Notes: generated by a model from the sequence alone, not told the origin. Shown: positions 36,280 through 49,499, counted from the first letter of the stretch. The stretch is DNA of 64,000 nt from Dillenia suffruticosa (GCA_033439265.1 JAVTVX010000012.1:16626501-16690500), one strand, 5' to 3'. Numbers and translations are program-made.

Positions 36280-37396
36280 TGTGAAATTTTGGGAAGTTGT
36301 AAATGTCAAAACATTTTATTTAACATTTTCTTTTATTTGAAATTTTTAGGATTTTATTTCTTAGAGAGTTTTATTCAATTTTAGAAAGTATTTTGAATAA
36401 TTTTACTAAAGTAAAAAATAGGAAGATTTTACCTTTTTGGCTTTAGAGTTGCAGCGGGCTCCCTCTTAGGATATATATATATTTCCTTATTCTTGACGTT
36501 AGAGACACCATAGGGAGGCCAAGTGCTGCTGTTGGGAATTGAATTTTCTTCCTGTCATTCTTCATTCTTGGAAGCAATCATATCTTTTTTGAGTTTTTTT
36601 TTTCATTATGAATTCATTTTAATTTTTCTTCTAGTCAAAACTTTATTAAAATCTTAATTTTCAATAATTATGAGATTTATTAGGGCGTGTTAATTCAATA
36701 TATCATACGTATTTATTTAATTTATGTACTTCATATATCATGATTTTTTAGGATTTATTGAATAATTGTCAATATTTAATAGTTTTAGAATAATTTACAA
36801 TCAATTAAAATGATAAATTTGTAATTGTTTGTTAGTTTTAATATAGTAGTGAATGCTCTCCGTGTCATGGAGTTGAATAATCTAAACTCAATAATCCCGT
36901 TGTGTGTTTACTACTTAAAATTGGATCTCTCTCGATCTTAATGCCATCAAAACTTTAAATCATAAGAGTTTCTCTAGAGTTATTTTTCGATTATAGAAAT
37001 AATTAAAGAGTTTTTCTTAATTATCGACGAAATAAAGAGAGATTGGTTATTTGATATTCGTTGAGTGGCTATAACTAATTTATCTATGGTTATTGAAATA
37101 TTTAGATACATTAATAATCAATTGAATAAAATCAATATGGATATAATTCTTTTGGTTAGATGTTATTCTCATTGACATTTCCTTTATTTAATTGATAGTA
37201 GTTAATTTTCGTGTTTTAGTTAATTTATTGATTTATTTATTTTTGTTTGTTAACTCTAAATAATTTTTTAAACCCCCCACATTTTTATTAAAAGAGATAA
37301 ATCTATCGTTCTCTGTGGATACGATCCTACTTACACTGTATTCATATTATTTGAAGTAGAAAAATTTATTTTTGATTGGATTGACACCCACCAAAT
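36280..37396 (+). repeat. Probable Athila 5' LTR
   Basis: AT-rich sequence ending in GACACCCACCA just before the primer-binding site at 37399. Its last part (37250-37390), with TAAACCCCCCAC and TCTGTGGATACGATCCTA, is typical of the end of Athila/Tat-type LTRs. The left boundary is a guess; TG candidates lie near 36279 and 36297. The partner LTR is absent because the element is truncated on the right. Confidence 0.5.
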
Positions 37397-37398
37397 TT

Positions 37399-37416
37399 TG
37401 GTGCCGTTGCCGGGAA
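37399..37416 (+). other. Athila primer-binding site
   Basis: TGGTGCCGTTGCCGGGAA, a one- or two-base variant of the TGGCGCCGTTGCCGGGGA site (tRNA-Asp type) used by Athila/Tat elements. It lies just upstream of the gag ORF. Confidence 0.88.
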
Positions 37417-37498
37417 CGATGTTAAGAGATTTATTTTTTTTAAATTTTACTTTCAATTTTTTTTATATATATCTCGTTCTGCTCGTACATGTGAACTT

Positions 37499-39200
37499 GT
37501 GTTTGACCCTAAGATTGAGAAAACAGCTTGGAGACTTACAAAGGAGACTAGACAAACAAGACAACTTACATCATCATTGTACGAAGTTACGTTGGACAAA
37601 GAGTTGCAGGTTCAAACATTTGATAGCGAGGGACAATTCATTCAAGACGAGAACATGGTTGCACAAAGAACATTAAAGGAGTTAGCTATACCCGATGTTA
37701 ATCAACAACCTTTGTGCATTAATCTTTTTGAAATTGAGAATCCATTTGAACTGAAATATGAACTTATTCACTTACTTCTTAAATTTCATAGACTTACAGG
37801 AGAAGATCCCAACAAACACCTTAAGGAGTTTCATATCGTTTGCTCTACAATGAGTCCTCAAGGTGTATCTGAGGAGCAATTGAAGTTAAAGGTCTTCCCA
37901 TTCTCTTTAGTTGATAAAGTCAAAAATTGGCTGTTTCATTTACCCTTTGATTCAATTACTAACTGGAATGAGTTAAAAGGGCTGTTTTGGAGAAATTTTT
38001 CCAGCTTCTCATACAGCAAATATTTAGAAGGAAATTTGTAGAATAAGACAATTCAGCAGGGAGGCTTTATACGAATATTGGGAAAGATTCAAGCAACTTT
38101 GTGCTAGTTGTCCACAGCACCAAATTCCTAATGGGTTGCTCATCTAGTATTTTTATGAAGGTGTCTTGTTGTCAGAAAGGAATATGATTGATGCAGCAAG
38201 TGATGGTGCGTTGATGAATAAAACACCTAAGGATGCATGTACTTTGATCTCCCACATGGCACCAAACACGCAACAATTTGAAGGGAGGCAAGAGGCTCCA
38301 AAAAGGGTCAATGAGGTGAGTAGTTCTTCTCTCGCATATAAAATAGATTTTCTAACTTCTATTGTGGAAAGATTGATTATAGGATAAGTCCAACAAGTGA
38401 AAACATGTGGTATTTGCTCGAACATGGGTCACTCAACTGACATATGTCCTACTCTTCAAGAGGAGTGCAGTGAACAAATAAATGTTGTGGGTGGATTTTC
38501 CGGACAACCCCTATGAAAAAATGATCCATACTCCAATACTTACAAGCTAGGTTGGAGAGACCATTCTAATCTAAGCTATAGAGCTAAACCATAAGGATTC
38601 CCACAGCAATCCTGTGGAAGACTGCCCTATCAACCGCAGCAATCTCTACAAGATTGAGTATCAGACCTTGAAAATCTTCTAAAGACTTCTATCCAAGAAA
38701 CAAGAGCAAGCATTAAAAGTCTTGGTACCCAACTAACACAAGTGGCAACAACAGTAAACAAAAGGGAAGCTAACCAAGGAAAACTACCATCTCAAGTGGA
38801 GATTAACCCAAAGGAGAATGCAAGTGCGATGTTGCTCAGAAGTGGAAAGGAAGTTCATAATTTCTCATTAAAAGAGGCACACGAAGAGGAGGAACACAAG
38901 AAAAAAATGATACCTTTTGAAGTTAAACCATAAGGGAGAACTGAGGTACCAAACAAAACAATTTCAAAACTAACAATTTTATCTCCTTTTCTTGGCAGAT
39001 TAGCACGTTTCAAGAAGCAAGAGGATGAGAAGGAAATTTTGGAAACCTTCTGAAAAGTAGAGATAAATATCCCTCTAATTGAAGCAATCCGACAAGTTCC
39101 AAGATAAGCGAAATTTCTCAAGGAACTATGCACTCGAAAACCAAAGTTAGAGGGCAATGATAAAATTGTCGTGAGTGAGAATCTTTCGGCCATCATCCAA
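37499..39200 (+). pseudogene. Athila-type Gypsy gag
   Basis: Long open run from MFDPKIEKTAWRLTKETRQ. The capsid region at 37730-38040 includes LLLKFHRLTGEDPNKHLKEF and KNWLFHLPFDSITNWNELK, a Retrotrans_gag-type sequence. A stop and frameshift near 38040 follow, then YEYWERFKQLCASCPQHQI in another frame, then LLSERNMIDAASDGALMNK (38166 onward). The zinc knuckle CGICSNMGHSTDIC (about 38408-38450) has all four CX2CX4HX4C ligands intact. The remainder is a charged linker with ASAMLLRSGKEV (about 38824), typical of Athila just before protease. About five stops break the frame. Confidence 0.88.
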
Positions 39201-39239
39201 AAAAAATTGCCTCCAAGTTATTAGGATCCAGATATGTTC

Positions 39240-40905
39240 ACGATACCCATCATCATAGGTCAAAAAGGGTTGAAAAGGCAATGCTTGACCTAGATGCTTC
39301 CATAAATGTCATGCTCTTAACCCTATTTAGGTATTTAAATTTAGAACTCTAAAGGATACCAATGTAATCATTAAATTAGTGCATAGATCTAATTCATATC
39401 CTAAGGGAGTCATCGAAAATGTCTTAGTTAAGGTCAATGAGTTAATTTTTCCCGTCTATTTTTATATCATTGACAAGGATGAAACATGTTGCCCAAACCT
39501 GGCTCTCATTTTATTAGGTAGACCTTTCATGAAAACGGCAAAAACCAAGATCGATATAGATCTAGGTACCTTGTCAGTTGAATTTAATGGAAAAATTGTC
39601 ACATTCAATATTTTTGATGCCATGCGACATCCTAATGACTCAGAATCCATTTTTCATGTTAGTTTAGTTGATTCAATTGTGTATGAGAATTTTGAACAAA
39701 ATGTAATACTTGATAAGTTTGATCTTGTATTGAAGAAGGGCCGGACAAATAAAGATGTAAGGTTAACTCAAGAGGAAGAGGCAAAGGAAGCAATCATGGA
39801 GTTGCAGTCCACACCACCCCGTCTAACGAAAGAATTCTTCCTTCTATTGTGCAAGTCTGAAGCTCGAGTTGAAACCCCGCCCAAATATCTCAAGTATGCC
39901 TATTTAGGTGACGTGAGACCTTGCGATGATCATTGCAAAAGACTTAACAGAGAGTTAAGAGGAAAGCTTGACGAGGGTGTTAAAGGAGTATAAAACAACC
40001 ATTGGATGGACCTTGACAGATATCAAAGGTATAAGCCTTTCCGTATGCATGCATCGAATTTTGCTTAAGCCCAACTCCAAACCGGTAAGAGAACTTCAAT
40101 ACAAGCTGAATCCCACCATGAAAGAAGTTGTTTTGAAAGAAATTTTGAAACTATTAGAGTTAGGGATCATTTATCCCATTTCTGATAGTTGTTGGGTGAG
40201 TCCGGTTCATGTGATTACAAAGAAGAGTGGATTTCAATTGGTGAGAAATGAAAATAATGAGCTAGTTCCAATGACACTTCAAACAGGGTGGCGAATGTGC
40301 ATTGATTTTAGGAAATTAAACACAGCTATTAGGAATTATCATTTTCTTTTACCCTTCATTGATCAAATGTTGGAGAGGCTAACAAGGAAATTGATTTTCT
40401 GTTTCTTGGATGGATACTCAGGTTACTATCAAATAGTTGTAGCTCAAGAAAACCAAAAAAAGACTACATTCACTTGCCCATTTGGAATATTTGCATATCA
40501 TAGGATGTCCTTTGGCCTTTGTAATGCACCGGGGATTTTTCAAAGATGAATGATGAGCATTTTCTCCGATTTAATTGAAAATTGTATCACGATTTTCATA
40601 GATGATTTTATGGTATATGGAGATTCATTTAATCAATATCTAGATAATTCGTGCAAAGTTTTTAAGAGATGCATTGACACTAAATTAGTTCCTAATTATG
40701 AGAAATGTCATTTTATGGTCAAAGAAAAGATAGTGTTGGTCATGTAATATCATCATGAGACATTGAAGTTGATAAGGCAAAAGTGGATTTGATTGCTAAT
40801 CTCTCATATCCAACTAATGTACAGGAAATCTATAGTTTTCTTGGACATGCAAATTTTTACCAAAAATTCATCAAGGATTTTTCAAAAATAACACAGGGAT
40901 AGTGT
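39240..40905 (+). pseudogene. Athila-type protease and RT, 3'-truncated
   Basis: The protease core DLDASINVM at about 39286-39312 carries the DLGASIN-type active site with Gly changed to Asp. ALILLGRPFMKTAKTKIDID (about 39501) is the downstream protease motif of Athila. Reverse transcriptase from about 39990 reads IGWTLTDIKGISLSVCMHRI, LELGIIYPISDSCWVSPVHV, WRMCIDFRKLN, FCFLDGYSGYYQI, SFGLCNAPGIFQR and catalytic IFIDDFMVYG (about 40593). One stop at 40547-40549 (TGA) and a frameshift near 40740 follow. Similarity ends at KFIKDFSKITQG, about 40900; RNase H, integrase and the 3' LTR are absent. The RT is unusually well kept for this window. Confidence 0.92.
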
Positions 40906-42814
40906 TAGGATTTGGCTTCAATTTGTTGAGGCTAATTTACTCATGAGTTATCGCCGCTGGCGAAGGGTGGGAGTGCTGGAGGTGCAACCATGCCCCCCCT
41001 TATTTTTAAGGAAAAAAATTATTATCTATAAGTTGAAAAAACCATTATCAGCATTTGCAAGCCTTAGAAATGCTGCTAATGTCTTAACATGCCGATGACA
41101 TTGGGTAAAATGTTATTTGTTTTCCAACAATTATGACTTCTACTCCCTCACCCGAATTGCACTTTGCATGTATTTTGGTCTCTCTAGTTTAGATTTTTGG
41201 CTTCGCTCGTGGTTGATGATTATATATTCAGGTTAACTCGGTAGTTTTTTAGGTGGTGTCTCACTTGATGTCAAGTAGCTTGGAGGATAGCCAAGGTGGT
41301 GCCTAAATGAGATCAACTTGTTGACAAGCCATGTTGATTTCTCAAAATGGGAGTACCAAGTAGATGGAAAAAAATATGTCCTTTGTTCAAGATGTTTTCC
41401 TCTTGTTTTTAGCCCAACTTGTTACTAGAGTTAAGAAAATCAGTTTTCCTCCCAGATATTAGACCTAATTTCTTACTTAGTTGGGTTCATCTCCCTACCA
41501 CTCTGAATTGTGTCTAATTTTGGTAGTTTACTATTGCATTTGGTCTTCATCAGTGAGTGGCGTGGGCTATGACTACCAGTACTTTTCACAATTAAAGGCC
41601 TCACTTCCTCATTTACACTGTTGAGAGAGAGAGAGAGAGTTTTACCTGCATGATTATTCAGTTCTTTCTTTTTTTTATTGATATAAGATTGTTCAGTTTT
41701 TTATGCATTACTATTCCATTTTTATTCACTCCTTTCCATTCTTTCAACGTATGATCAACATGGGTTTTAATTACTAATGCAAATTAGCTAACATTGATAA
41801 TTGGTTGAGTTGTGGAATTAATTAAATTTGCATTTAATTTAGGAATTTCTCCATAAATATCACTTCTTCATGCGAGTGAGGTGAAGAGGGAGAAAATTTA
41901 AGACCTAAAGCATTAAATTCATGAAATCTAGAATTGTGAAATCGGGCTGTGAATGAGGGACTTTACCGCAACAACTTGTTCAGGGAAAAATAATTAACAC
42001 GAGGTGGTACATTTGGGAAGGAATTTAGAAGAGGGCCTCACATGGTTTGGCCTAGTATCGTGAGAGAGGGGCCCCCTTTCCACATCTCTCTAGTTTTATT
42101 GAAATATCGGATAACAAAAAATATTACAATTTTCATCTCCAATTTAAATATATTTTTACTGTAAGATTTAAATAGGATAAAATATTCTCTAAAATCTAAT
42201 ATTTGAATTTTTGTAAATAATTATATTTATTAACTTTTGTAACTCTTATGCAACCAAAAAAGAAAAAAGAATACATAATTATGGATGTAATGCATAGTTG
42301 TGTATTTATGTGTGGTCATGTTGGAATCTTGTGATTTAGATGAAGTGTAATTGAATATCTAGAGAAACTATGCCTCGTAGCAAAGACTAGAAAGTGACTA
42401 ATCTCTTTGATGATATAAGAATATAGTTTAATTTTTCTTAAACCCAAATATGATATTTAGATTGATATGACATCGAGCGCAGAAGAAAGGTAATTTACAC
42501 GAGGGTGGTAGTTGTTGAAGGGAAGGTTTGACCTCTGATAAATGCACACGTCGGTGGCAGTTGTTTTCCTCTGCCACTGCCAACGTGATTCTTTTTACCA
42601 CTCATTGATTACACCGCCACTTCTACCGGTTTTGTTTGGAGTTAATTGCTCTCGTCTCTTTTGACCATCCTTTTCCTTCCAACGTTTTCTAATCTTCTTC
42701 ATTACATATATATTGATAGAATTCTGTATTTACCGCCATAATTGTGCGATATCAAAATTTTTCAAATTGGATATTGTTTTTTGATTCAAATAGCTTTGAA
42801 ACCATACATGACAA

Positions 42815-42875
<61 letters not shown>

Positions 42876-43003
42876 GAAAGGAAGTTTAGCTTAATCTATC
42901 CCAACACCAACCTAAGAAAATTCCAAAGATGAGATTCTAGTGCACATAGCCAGGCATATGCATACTAGAATAAAATGCATCACTTATTGTAGAATTCTAT
43001 TTA
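40906..43003. other. No gene seen; AT-rich with simple repeats
   Basis: Sequence between the broken Athila and Copia C2. There is a short GA run near 41624-41638 and a long CT microsatellite at 42817-42870. No ORF, transposon terminus or RNA gene can be supported. Confidence 0.4.
42817..42870 (+). repeat. (CT)27 microsatellite
   Basis: Uninterrupted CT dinucleotide run of 54 bases. Confidence 0.97.
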
Positions 43004-43491
43004 CGTTGGTGATGTGACCACGAGAGGTATTATTGGGATTAAAAATAATAGGTTAACATACATTATCTCCATAACTCCCACATTAACCATCCCATCATTG
43101 TCCATTAACCCATGCTATGAGGCTATTCCTAATTAACTCAATGAAGGAGCAAAAAACGTAAAAGTGATCTTGCTCTCCATTTTTGTGTGAATAGTAGCCA
43201 TGAGAGAGGGATGGCCAGGGTTTTTCATAATTCTCTGGAGAAAAAAAATACCATAAGAGTTTAAGAGATTTTCGTATAGAAAAATCTCTCTCGTCAAAGG
43301 AATTACTGAATTTGGGTTAAAATGTTGTGGATTTGCAGTAGTAGTTCGATTCCATGATCATCATCCGACCGTACAATCCGTTCGAAGAATATCGCAACAC
43401 GGTTGATTTTTGGAGATGTCCTATCCAGATATTTACCCGAAAAATTCCGATTTATTTATTTACGCTTCTGCATATGCGATTAAATCCAACA
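43004..43491 (+). repeat. Copia C2 5' LTR (488 bp)
   Basis: Starts CGTTGGTGATGTG (canonical TG changed to CG; compare TGTTGGTGATGTG at 49500) and ends TAAATCCAACA, directly followed by the primer-binding site. It shares CATTATCTCCATAACTCC and the 3' CATATGC block with the C1 LTR. Confidence 0.82.
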
Positions 43492-43506
43492 TTGATATCA
43501 GAACAG
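43492..43506 (+). other. Copia C2 primer-binding site
   Basis: TTGATATCAGAACAG immediately after the LTR end, two changes from the initiator-Met tRNA site TTGGTATCAGAGCAG. Confidence 0.85.
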
Positions 43507-44990
43507 TCGCTGAATTTAATTAAAATTATTTTTGAAATTATTTTTGGAGTATAAAAAGATTTTAGGATCCAGATCACAGATGAGTTTCGTAAATCCGAGA
43601 ATACCGTAGGCATAACCATGGCCCAGCGATTGCAAAAATAATTTTTGTTTAATTTTCCGAGTATGTTTAGGCCATGAAACGTTCGGTCAAAATTTGCGAC
43701 TGTACGGATTTTAAAACCTCAGATCTATAACTTTAGAGGACGGATCGATGCTTGAAAATGATTCATGTGTGTTTCTCGCATCCTGATGTACATTTTCATC
43801 CATTTAAATTTGAGTTTCGGATGCCAGAAACCGGGATTTCCGAATTGGTCGCGGAGGGCCTCGACTGGGTAACATATTTATCCAACATATTTGGGGCTTG
43901 AATCCTTATAAAATCGAGTATAGGATATTTACAGGATACCTACAAATTTTTTCCAGTCAAAAACCGCGTTAAAAATTGGCCAAAAATAACTTTTCCGGCA
44001 ATCGGGTCAAAAAACCCGTTACAGAACTCGTCGGGCGAAGAAGACCCAGCCCAAACCCGCGGGCCCGTGCTTCTCACGTGCGCTGAGGCGCTTCAGCAGG
44101 TAACCCACAAGCACGTATACGTCACGCACGAGACAGGAGCGTGAAGCGAGTGAGTTCCCGATTCAGGTCGGACCCTGAACCGCGTACCGACACGACTGGG
44201 TCGCACCCCGATCGTTGACCGGTTGGTCGGGTCAAACCCTGACCCATTGACCGACCCGATCGCCGACTCGGGTGACATAGCTCAACGCGTGAAGGCGAGT
44301 GAGCCGCGCACCGTGACTGGGCGCGAGTGAGCCTAGCCGGGTCGGGTGCTTGGCGGCGTGTGGCAACGCATAGAGGCGTGCCGTCGACATGTGGCGGCTC
44401 GTGGGGCCCCGACGGCGCGTCAGGTTGCTTAAAATTGAATTTTTCCAATTTTTTTAGGGTCTTATCTCCATAATTGTGACTTTTGTGGGTTTTTGTGTGC
44501 TGAATCTCAGTCTGAATGGTAGATACGATTCCGGGTTGTAGTGTATAGTGTCTGTTGACTCATACACTCGCTTTGAGATCTATACTCGAGTCATTTTGGT
44601 CTTGATAATTCGTAGGGTATACAAAATGTGATAATAAATATCACAAAGTCACAAATGTCTCTCTTAATGTATTGAGAACTGTCGTTTTAAATTTTTGCAA
44701 GGAGAACAAATTGAAAGATGTAATTCACAAGATTTCACATTAATAAATTCAGTTTATTCTCGAGTAACAAAATCTATTTGAGATTTTGAGCCACGAGATG
44801 GTGGGCTCTAGGGAGGGAATCACATCTCAGGATAAACGAGATAAAAAGGTCTATCGTACGTAAAAGAAAAGAATTGCCAAGTTAGGGCAATTCTTATCAG
44901 AGACATGCACGATGACTTGATCTCATTCTACGAATAATATCCTACGGGTATGTCGGTTCGGCTCGCCCTATAAGAGTATTGTTTTGCTCT
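43507..44990 (+). other. Copia C2 leader with GC-rich section
   Basis: Between the primer site and the first recognisable gag. 43990-44430 is markedly GC-rich, with many CGGGTCGG and CCCGACC-type motifs, in contrast to the AT-rich surroundings. Short minus-strand ORFs here are composition artefacts. The N-terminal part of gag may lie in 44650-45000 but is too worn to read. Confidence 0.45.
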
Positions 44991-45490
44991 CTTCAGCTCC
45001 AAATATGAGATGCAGAAGTAAATGGTTGATCATACAATGATGCAATATTTGATACAAGTGTCGAGTATGATTACCGAATTAAGGAATATGGACGAACCTA
45101 TTTCGGATGAGATTCAAGTACCGGATGTAATCCAGTCTTTTACCTGATTTATGGGAAACCATGAAAACCTACCTCACATGTGACGAGAGTATTCGTTTTT
45201 CGCTAATGTGAGTAGGCATTATGTGCTCAAGAAGGAGCACCTAGAGACGAGTAGACCGCACTCGAGTCGTGCTTATTCAGAGGAGTCGAGTGAGGACTCC
45301 CATGGCGCCAAGCCAACAGCATAAACATGTGAAGAAGACTCGAGATTTAGGCAATAAAAAACAATCCGAGAAAACCGATAGCAAGGTACAAAAAGCACAG
45401 GAAGAAGAAATTTGATAAGACCAATGCAAAGTGCTACGTCTAAGTTAGACTTGGTCATTTCGCTCATGAGTATGACGAGCGGAAAAAATA
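44991..45490 (+). pseudogene. Copia C2 gag, decayed
   Basis: Gag remnant: DHTMMQYLIQVSSMITELRN (about 45030-45090) followed by PISDEIQVPDVIQS matches the central UBN2 region of Copia gag. After frameshifts comes a basic linker with HKHVKKTRDLGNKK, then a zinc-knuckle remnant KCYV-VRLGHFAHEYDERKK (about 45428-45485) in which two of the three cysteines are lost. Stops and shifts throughout. Confidence 0.75.
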
Positions 45491-46900
45491 TCCTTCTTCT
45501 TTACGTGGCTTGAACTTTGTCTCATTTATGATGATACTCGCTGATTTCTTTCCATTGTGGATTGTAAATTCATAAGCCACCGATCACGTAACTCGAGACA
45601 GGAGCGCGTAAATAGAGTTTTGTCGAGTAAATCTTCAAGTTAGGAGGATTTACGTAATGGACATACCATTTGTCGTCATTAGAGGGACCGACACTTGTTA
45701 TAACATTCTCTATGCTCCAGGCATTCGACGGAACTTGGATTTAGTACCTTGTTTAAGATTGACTAGGATATGTAATAAAATCATTTGTTTTATTAAATAC
45801 ACCAATTCTCTGAATTATTCTGGTTTTGATCCATGATGGATGCAATGCACCGGGTGCTGCTCTTTCTAATGGTTTTCTTGTAATTCTTCTATTGTCTTTA
45901 TATTTGATTGCGTAGATCATGATGTAAATGAGTGGCGTAGTAGACTTGGCCACATAGAGAGATGATGAATCGGTTAGTTGCAAACGGTTTGTTGGACCCG
46001 CTAACCAGATTCAAGTTACCCGTATGTGAGTTTTGCCTAGCTAGCAAAATGACAAGAAAACTATTTTGCAACGCAATGAGAGTTGGGACTCCATTACAAT
46101 TGGTCCACTGTGATATTTGTGGCCTTATGATCATGAGAGCCTGAAACAGAGCTGTGTATGTTATAACATTCATTGCGTTTCAGTTTTTCTATCTTAACTC
46201 GCACAAGTATGAGTCATGGGAATACTTCAAGAGGTTTATTAGCGAGATTGAGAATCAATTAGATTCGAGAGTGGAGACTCTCAGAACCGATTGGTGACGC
46301 GAGTATTCGTCTAAACCATACAGGGAACTCTGTTTCGAGAAGAGTATTATGAGATTACTGACTATTTCTGTAACTTCTCAGTAGAATGAAGAAGCCGAAA
46401 TAAGGAACAGGATTTTATTGGAAATGGTGAAGTCTATGATGGCGCAGATCAATATATTTGTCTCCTGTTGGGGAGATGCTTATTGACTGTAGCCTACGTT
46501 CTCAATTGTGTGTTATTAAAGTCCGCAGTCAGTACCCCACATGAGCTTTGGACAGGGAGATAGTCTGATTTTGGCCACTTGAACTTATGGGGTTGTGCCA
46601 TAATTTCTCATATCCACATGGCCAGTTAGGCTGGCGAGAAAGTATATGTTCTTAGGTGAACATACGAATGGCATTGTAATCGAGATTGAATCTTGTGATA
46701 CTACATTTTTTTAGAATGATTTCCTTAAGAGAAGTGAAATCAATCCGGACCTTACTTTCTATGAGATGGATGAATCCAGTGGCTCGGGTGAGTCCAGTGG
46801 CGGGATACAAGAATCCATTACGGATCTTGATCCCAGTGGGAGTGATCCATCAAGAGGTGAAGAATTTTTCTCTTATCGTAAGAGTATCGAGAATGCATAC
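45491..46900 (+). pseudogene. Copia C2 protease/pre-integrase/integrase, decayed
   Basis: Pre-integrase zinc region: EWRSRLGHI (about 45931-45957) and MNRLVANGLLDP (45965 onward), with CEFCLASKMTRK at about 46025-46060, keeping the H...C-x2-C layout. DICGL at about 46111 is the first integrase aspartate region. DSRVETLRTDW (about 46264) is the second catalytic stretch, and SEIENQL precedes it. PHMSFGQGD (about 46538) corresponds to the PYELWTGR motif. Numerous stops. Integrase comes before RT, as in all Copia elements. Confidence 0.8.
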
Positions 46901-46929
46901 TTAAACGTCGCTTCCCGATTAAGAGTGAG

Positions 46930-48367
46930 ACCCTTATTATGATTCTTGAGTATGATGAGAAATCTAAAACGGTTCAACAAACTCTCGAGAGTTCTGTGAA
47001 GAACCATTTGTTAAAGGCCATAGATGAAAAGAAGGAGTTGATGAAAATCAACGAGATTTTGGATCTAGTTGATTTGCCTGAGAGCAGAAGGACTATAATT
47101 TATCTCGATCCGTTTAGCGATTGTCACGAACATGGATCTGGAGTCACACCAGATAGACGTATAGACCGCTTTTTGTATGGAAGTCTGGATGAGACGATTT
47201 ACATGGAGCATCCCTCTGGGTTCGTTTTAGTAGATCAGGTGGATAAAGTTTGTTGATTTTAGAAATCAACATACGACCTTAAGTCATCATCCAGACAGTG
47301 GTATCTGAGATTTTACGAGAATGTGATATCTTATAATTTTGTAATGATCGAGTAGGATCATTGTATCTATCTGATACGTCCCGATGATTCCTTTATGATC
47401 ATGTTCTCATATGTGGATGACATTTCTGTTGGCTAGGAATAACAGAGAGTATCCAATGACCATTGTAACATGTTATTGTTCATAGATGAGGTTTTAGTTC
47501 ATTCTCGAAATTTGGATCCAGAGGGATCACTTGAGAATGGTATTGACTCTTTAACAAGAGTTCTATATCAGGTAGATTCTTGAGTATTTCGAAATGACGG
47601 ATGACAACCAAATAGATACTCTATCGCTAAAGGTAAAAATCTGATTCTTGACATGTGTTCTAAAATTCAGAAAAAATTAAGGGAGATGAGTAGAATCTCT
47701 TATGTCAGTGTAATGTGCATTGTAGTGTATGCGATGAGACATATACATGCAATGTACAATCTAATGTATGCGATAAGGCGTACATGACCAGACGTTTATT
47801 TTGCAGTCGGTATGGTGAGTAGGTATTAATCGAATCATGGAAGGGATCACTATAGAACAGTGAAAAAGGATTCTGAGATATTTCATGGGAACTGTGGACC
47901 TCTACATATGTTACGGAGGAGGTGATTTGTGTTTTTGTTGGGTATTCAGATGCCAACTGGGGCCAACTAGGAGTAGCAATCTGAATGAACGTAAACTGAT
48001 ATCAGGTTTTATTTTCTTAGAGTAGTAAGAAGCAAACTTGTATACTTTATCTACGATAGAAACTGAACTTGTGATATACTCATTAATAGTTCATGAGAGC
48101 GTTTGGCTCTAGAAATTTCTGAAAAACTTAAGGGTTATGGCAAATAGTGGGAGGTCAGTGATGATTATTATGATAATCAGATCTCATTGCCAACAATCGA
48201 GACACATTGATACCGGAGACCACTCTGTGAGAGACACTACTGAGAAGGGTATTATGACAATTGACTACACCTTTACACACAGCATGATGGCTGATCCCTT
48301 TAGAAAACCCAATGTGGGAGATTCCTTTATGAGATAAGGAATCATTGGATTTAGTGTACTTTAACAT
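46930..48367 (+). pseudogene. Copia C2 RT and RNase H, decayed
   Basis: Reverse transcriptase: a worn DVKTAFLNG-type stretch at about 47152, then YGSLDETIYMEHPSGFVLVD (about 47177-47235), SSRQWYLRFYENVISYNFV (about 47290) and FSYVDDISVG (about 47407-47435), carrying the catalytic Asp pair. The RT-RNase H link AKGKNLILDMCSKIQKK and MSRISYVSV is at 47630-47710. A local duplication of the MYAMRHIHAMYNLMYAIRRT region (47725-47785) is specific to this copy and absent from C1. The RNase H tail ends DPFRKPNVGDSFM at about 48294-48332. Stops are frequent. Confidence 0.85.
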
Positions 48368-49499
48368 TTCTCATTACATATTGTTTTAAATACTTATTAA
48401 AATATATGACATGCATACATTATTGGGTCACAAGTTTATATCATAACTTATTTATTGTCATATATTCTATAATATCTTGTGATAAAAGATGTGTGAGGCA
48501 GACATAGTCGACTCTTTCCCACGAGTGACCACTCCAACTCTGAGTGAGCGAAGATGAGACGGTTTCTGGTTATAAGAAGTTTTGAGAGTGGTCCTACTAG
48601 AACATAAGTTACCCTGATCTGTATTCAGGATAAGCTCATATGCGATATGACCGATATGGAAATACTCACATCTATGTTAACTGTAAGTAACCAAGTTTGA
48701 GATCTCAGATATCACCTGTGATTAGTGATATTGTCTCTGAGATACTCTCTTTGAGATTTTTTGGTAAAGTCTTATGTGTAAAACGAGTCTCATACCTGCA
48801 CAGTGTTAGAGAAATCTGACATATGTCCTTTGAGAGATGGAGAAATAACACTGTGACACGTGTTTCATATCACGTGTGATGAGACAACCATGGGATAATA
48901 GGAGCTATTATTTCAGACAATAGTTTGATCTTGATCTCCGTTCCCACTGTATGAGACCTGAGATCCATTAGATGGGATCTCTTATACCCTTATTACTTTC
49001 GACTGTTTCTAGAAGTTTTGGTTTAGTGTTACTATTTTAGTTTATTTACCTATGGCCCGAAAGATAAATTAAGATCTAAGGGACAGGTTTAGAAAAACAC
49101 ATGAATTGAGATTGATAGATTCGAGTTTGGGAAAAGAAAGACCAATAAACATTATATCATTGTATTGTATTCACAAGTCGACCTATTATGTTAATTCATA
49201 TTAGGATTCAAATATAATAGTAATACATAGTCGAGCAAATTGATTGGAGATCACTTTCGATAATGAAAGTGACTCGATGAATGTAATTGTATTAAGTTTG
49301 AGATACAGCGAGTTATTTTTAAACTAATGATCACTCCTCGATCATCCTAACAGATGTATCGAGAAGTTTTTCTATGTAGGTATATTCGCCGGTCACACGA
49401 CACCCAATCTTGTATGAAAGTTCAATAGAGTGATACGAAAGATCGCATAAGTTGCGATCTTGTGACGGACGTAAAATGCCCTCATGTACAAGTGGAAGA
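48368..49499 (+). other. Copia C2 3' untranslated region
   Basis: Non-coding tract between RNase H and the 3' LTR, collinear with 33091-34107 of C1. It ends in ACAAGTGGAAGA, a weak polypurine tract just before TGTTGG. Confidence 0.7.
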
